Assembly (NCBI GenBank): GCA_043806395.1 | Contig: JAZDHC010000032.1 | Span: forward strand, 1 to 6,681 | Direction: 5' to 3' | Origin: CG2-30-40-21 sp043806395 | GTDB lineage: Bacteria > UBA9089 > CG2-30-40-21 | Length of the DNA: 6,681 bases | Shown: positions 5,841-6,681 of the stretch, piece after piece | Layout of the letters: each line of letters opens with the position of its first letter | Numbering within the stretch: position 1 is the stretch's first letter | The notes under the pieces: generated by a model | Databases searched by the model: none | What the model was told of the DNA's origin: nothing | What the model saw: only the letters and a program-made list of their open reading frames with translations | Translations under genes and position numbers: made by a program

Positions 5841-6049
5841 ATATATTCCTTAAATTCCTCAATGTCAAAACCCGCATCCTTGACAATACCTCCCATTGTA
5901 TAAGCGTCAACTGGATTTGCTCTTGGAATAGTAATGATTCGTTTTCCATTAGTCATTGTTATATGTTTTCCCTCTCTTGCAATCCAAAAGCCCATTCTTT
6001 CAAAGGCTTTTACAGCCCGCTGGTGATTTATCCCGGGTAACTTAGGCAT
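5837..6049 (-). CDS. hicA: HicA-family mRNA interferase toxin
   Basis: HicA toxins are small dsRBD-like proteins that cut mRNA independently of the ribosome, using a histidine, and are blocked by HicB. The 70 residues fit the family length. The N-terminus (K-L-P-G-I-N-H-Q-R-A-V-K-A-F-E-R-M-G-F) is the usual first strand and helix. G-K-H-I-T-M (27-32) holds the expected catalytic His29. R-I-I-T-I-P (37-42) and the tail T-M-G-G-I-V-K-D-A-G complete the fold. The start overlaps the 3' end of hicB by 8 bp, with AGAGG (6060-6056) six bases upstream, giving coupled translation. The gene order is antitoxin first, the reverse of E. coli hicAB. All key residues are present, so the toxin looks active. 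Confidence 0.92.
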   Translation of the reverse strand: MPKLPGINHQRAVKAFERMGFWIAREGKHITMTNGKRIITIPRANPVDAYTMGGIVKDAGFDIEEFKEYI

Positions 6050-6251
6050 AACTTGCCTCTCTAATCTCTACGAGCCGTGACTCGCTGTCTTTGTTTAGTT
6101 CTTCAACAGTCAATAAATATGATTGTATGGCATCGCTAATATTTTCTAAAGATTCTTCTTCTGTTTTTCCTTGTGACCAACAACCAGGAAGACCAGGAAC
6201 CCATACAGCATAACCCTCATCGGTTTTTTCAAGATTTACCTTGTAATGCAT
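6042..6251 (-). CDS. hicB: HicB-family antitoxin, short form
   Basis: HicB binds and masks HicA. This 69-residue protein has the partial RNase H-like HicB fold. It opens with a first strand M-H-Y-K-V-N-L-E, then the family signature G-Y-A-V-W-V-P-G-L-P-G-C (13-24), Q-G-K-T-E-E-E-S-L-E-N-I (27-38) and a helix D-A-I-Q-S-Y. It stops soon after this helix, so there is no C-terminal ribbon-helix-helix or HTH domain. Operator binding and autoregulation, if any, would have to come from another protein. Its ribosome-binding site AAGGAG overlaps the TAA of the upstream Uma2-like gene (13-bp gap), which ties the pair to that transcript. Confidence 0.92.
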   Translation of the reverse strand: MHYKVNLEKTDEGYAVWVPGLPGCWSQGKTEEESLENISDAIQSYLLTVEELNKDSESRLVEIREASYA

Positions 6252-6264
6252 ACAATTTTTCTCC

Positions 6265-6681
6265 TTACCCCATAAACACTTCTCCCAAATCTATCTCCAA
6301 ATCCTCAAATATCCCCACCTTAATCCTATCCTCAGCCGAATACATTGCCGGCCTTGCGTATTTATTCCCCTCAAGTTTATAAACAAGTATTGTTTTGTCT
6401 ATCGGGTGAACGATCCAATATTCCTTTACTTGTGCCCTTTCATATCGAGCAAATTTCACTGTCATATCTTTCTTGGTTGTTGATGGTGATAAAATTTCTA
6501 TGGCTAAGTCAGGGGCACCCTTACATTTTCTACTGTCAAGCTTGGTTTTGTCGCATATCACAAGTATATCTGGCTGAACAACTGTCTGGCAATCTTCTTC
6601 ATTCTCATTACCCTCTGGCAAGAGGACATCAAAGGGGGCACTAAATACCTCGCATGTTTTACCTCTTAGATAAACAGAAAA
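6265..6681 (-). CDS. Uma2-family (DUF820) PD-(D/E)xK endonuclease-like protein, 5' end outside the window
   Basis: The frame is open to the right edge, and 138 residues are visible. Residues translated from the edge read like the family (L-R-G-K-T-C-E-V-F-S-A-P-F-D-V), so the TTG codon at 6621-6619 is internal and not the start. Family motifs follow in order: V-V-Q-P-D-I-L-V-I, G-A-P-D-L-A-I-E-I-L-S-P-S-T, K-F-A-R-Y-E-R, V-K-E-Y-W-I-V-H-P and a C-terminal acidic strand with L-G-E-V-F. The acidic residues in Q-P-D and I-E-I-L-S-P-S match the restriction-endonuclease-like fold. Family members are abundant in cyanobacteria and candidate phyla, often in multiple copies, and their biological role is mostly unproven. 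About 50 N-terminal residues are probably missing. It is immediately upstream of hicB and likely co-transcribed. Confidence 0.9.
   Translation of the reverse strand, partial: FSVYLRGKTCEVFSAPFDVLLPEGNENEEDCQTVVQPDILVICDKTKLDSRKCKGAPDLAIEILSPSTTKKDMTVKFARYERAQVKEYWIVHPIDKTILVYKLEGNKYARPAMYSAEDRIKVGIFEDLEIDLGEVFMG

Noticed and set aside
5740..5949. 69-residue minus-strand ORF overlapping hicA and the 65-residue gene
   Set aside because: It is out of frame with two genes that overlap by ATGA and have their own ribosome-binding sites. Its start lies inside hicA without a convincing SD.

Overview
The window is bacterial. It carries a bacterial-type alanyl-tRNA synthetase, a RuvX/YqgF resolvase homologue, a HicB-HicA toxin-antitoxin pair and a Uma2-family nuclease. 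Every supported gene is read from the minus strand with short spacers, and most have clear Shine-Dalgarno sites (AAGGAGG, AAAGGA). The DNA is moderately AT-rich by eye. It is peppered with short-sequence repeats and a C5/G5 palindromic element. Such repeats are familiar from uncultured groundwater candidate phyla, anammox-type Planctomycetes and some cyanobacteria, but nothing here fixes the taxon.

Layout, in the direction of transcription (right to left). A Uma2-like gene runs off the right edge (6681-6265). It is followed 13 bp later by hicB (6251-6042), which overlaps hicA (6049-5837). HicA overlaps by ATGA a 65-residue two-helix membrane protein (5840-5643). That gene abuts a 34-residue single-helix protein (5641-5537). 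A 63-bp gap with a small hairpin leads to alaS (5473-2822). Then come a 222-residue membrane-anchored protein (2769-2101) and ruvX (2091-1672) with a 9-bp gap. A heptamer repeat array covers the 3' end of ruvX and the gap after it. Next is a 433-residue protein made largely of fourteen perfect-length 21-residue repeats (1594-293). The non-coding stretch 20-292 holds inverted octamer arrays (152-287) and one copy of the palindromic element (59-90). Apart from a second short stretch of unexplained sequence around 91-151, I see nothing else in it. A start codon with a good ribosome-binding site at 19 suggests another gene running off the left edge.

How the genes fit together. alaS and ruvX are housekeeping genes. 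Their near-adjacency echoes the Firmicutes alaS-yrzL(ireB)-yrrK(ruvX) order, but the middle slot holds an unrelated membrane protein. The uma2-hicB-hicA-small-membrane-protein block looks like an accessory or defence-type island upstream of them.

The four most interesting points are: the uncharacterised 21-residue repeat protein, bracketed by simple-repeat arrays; the in-frame palindromic-element insertion in alaS, which also has a non-coding copy in the window; two tiny membrane proteins translationally coupled to hicBA; and a heptamer array that supplies the stop codon of ruvX.
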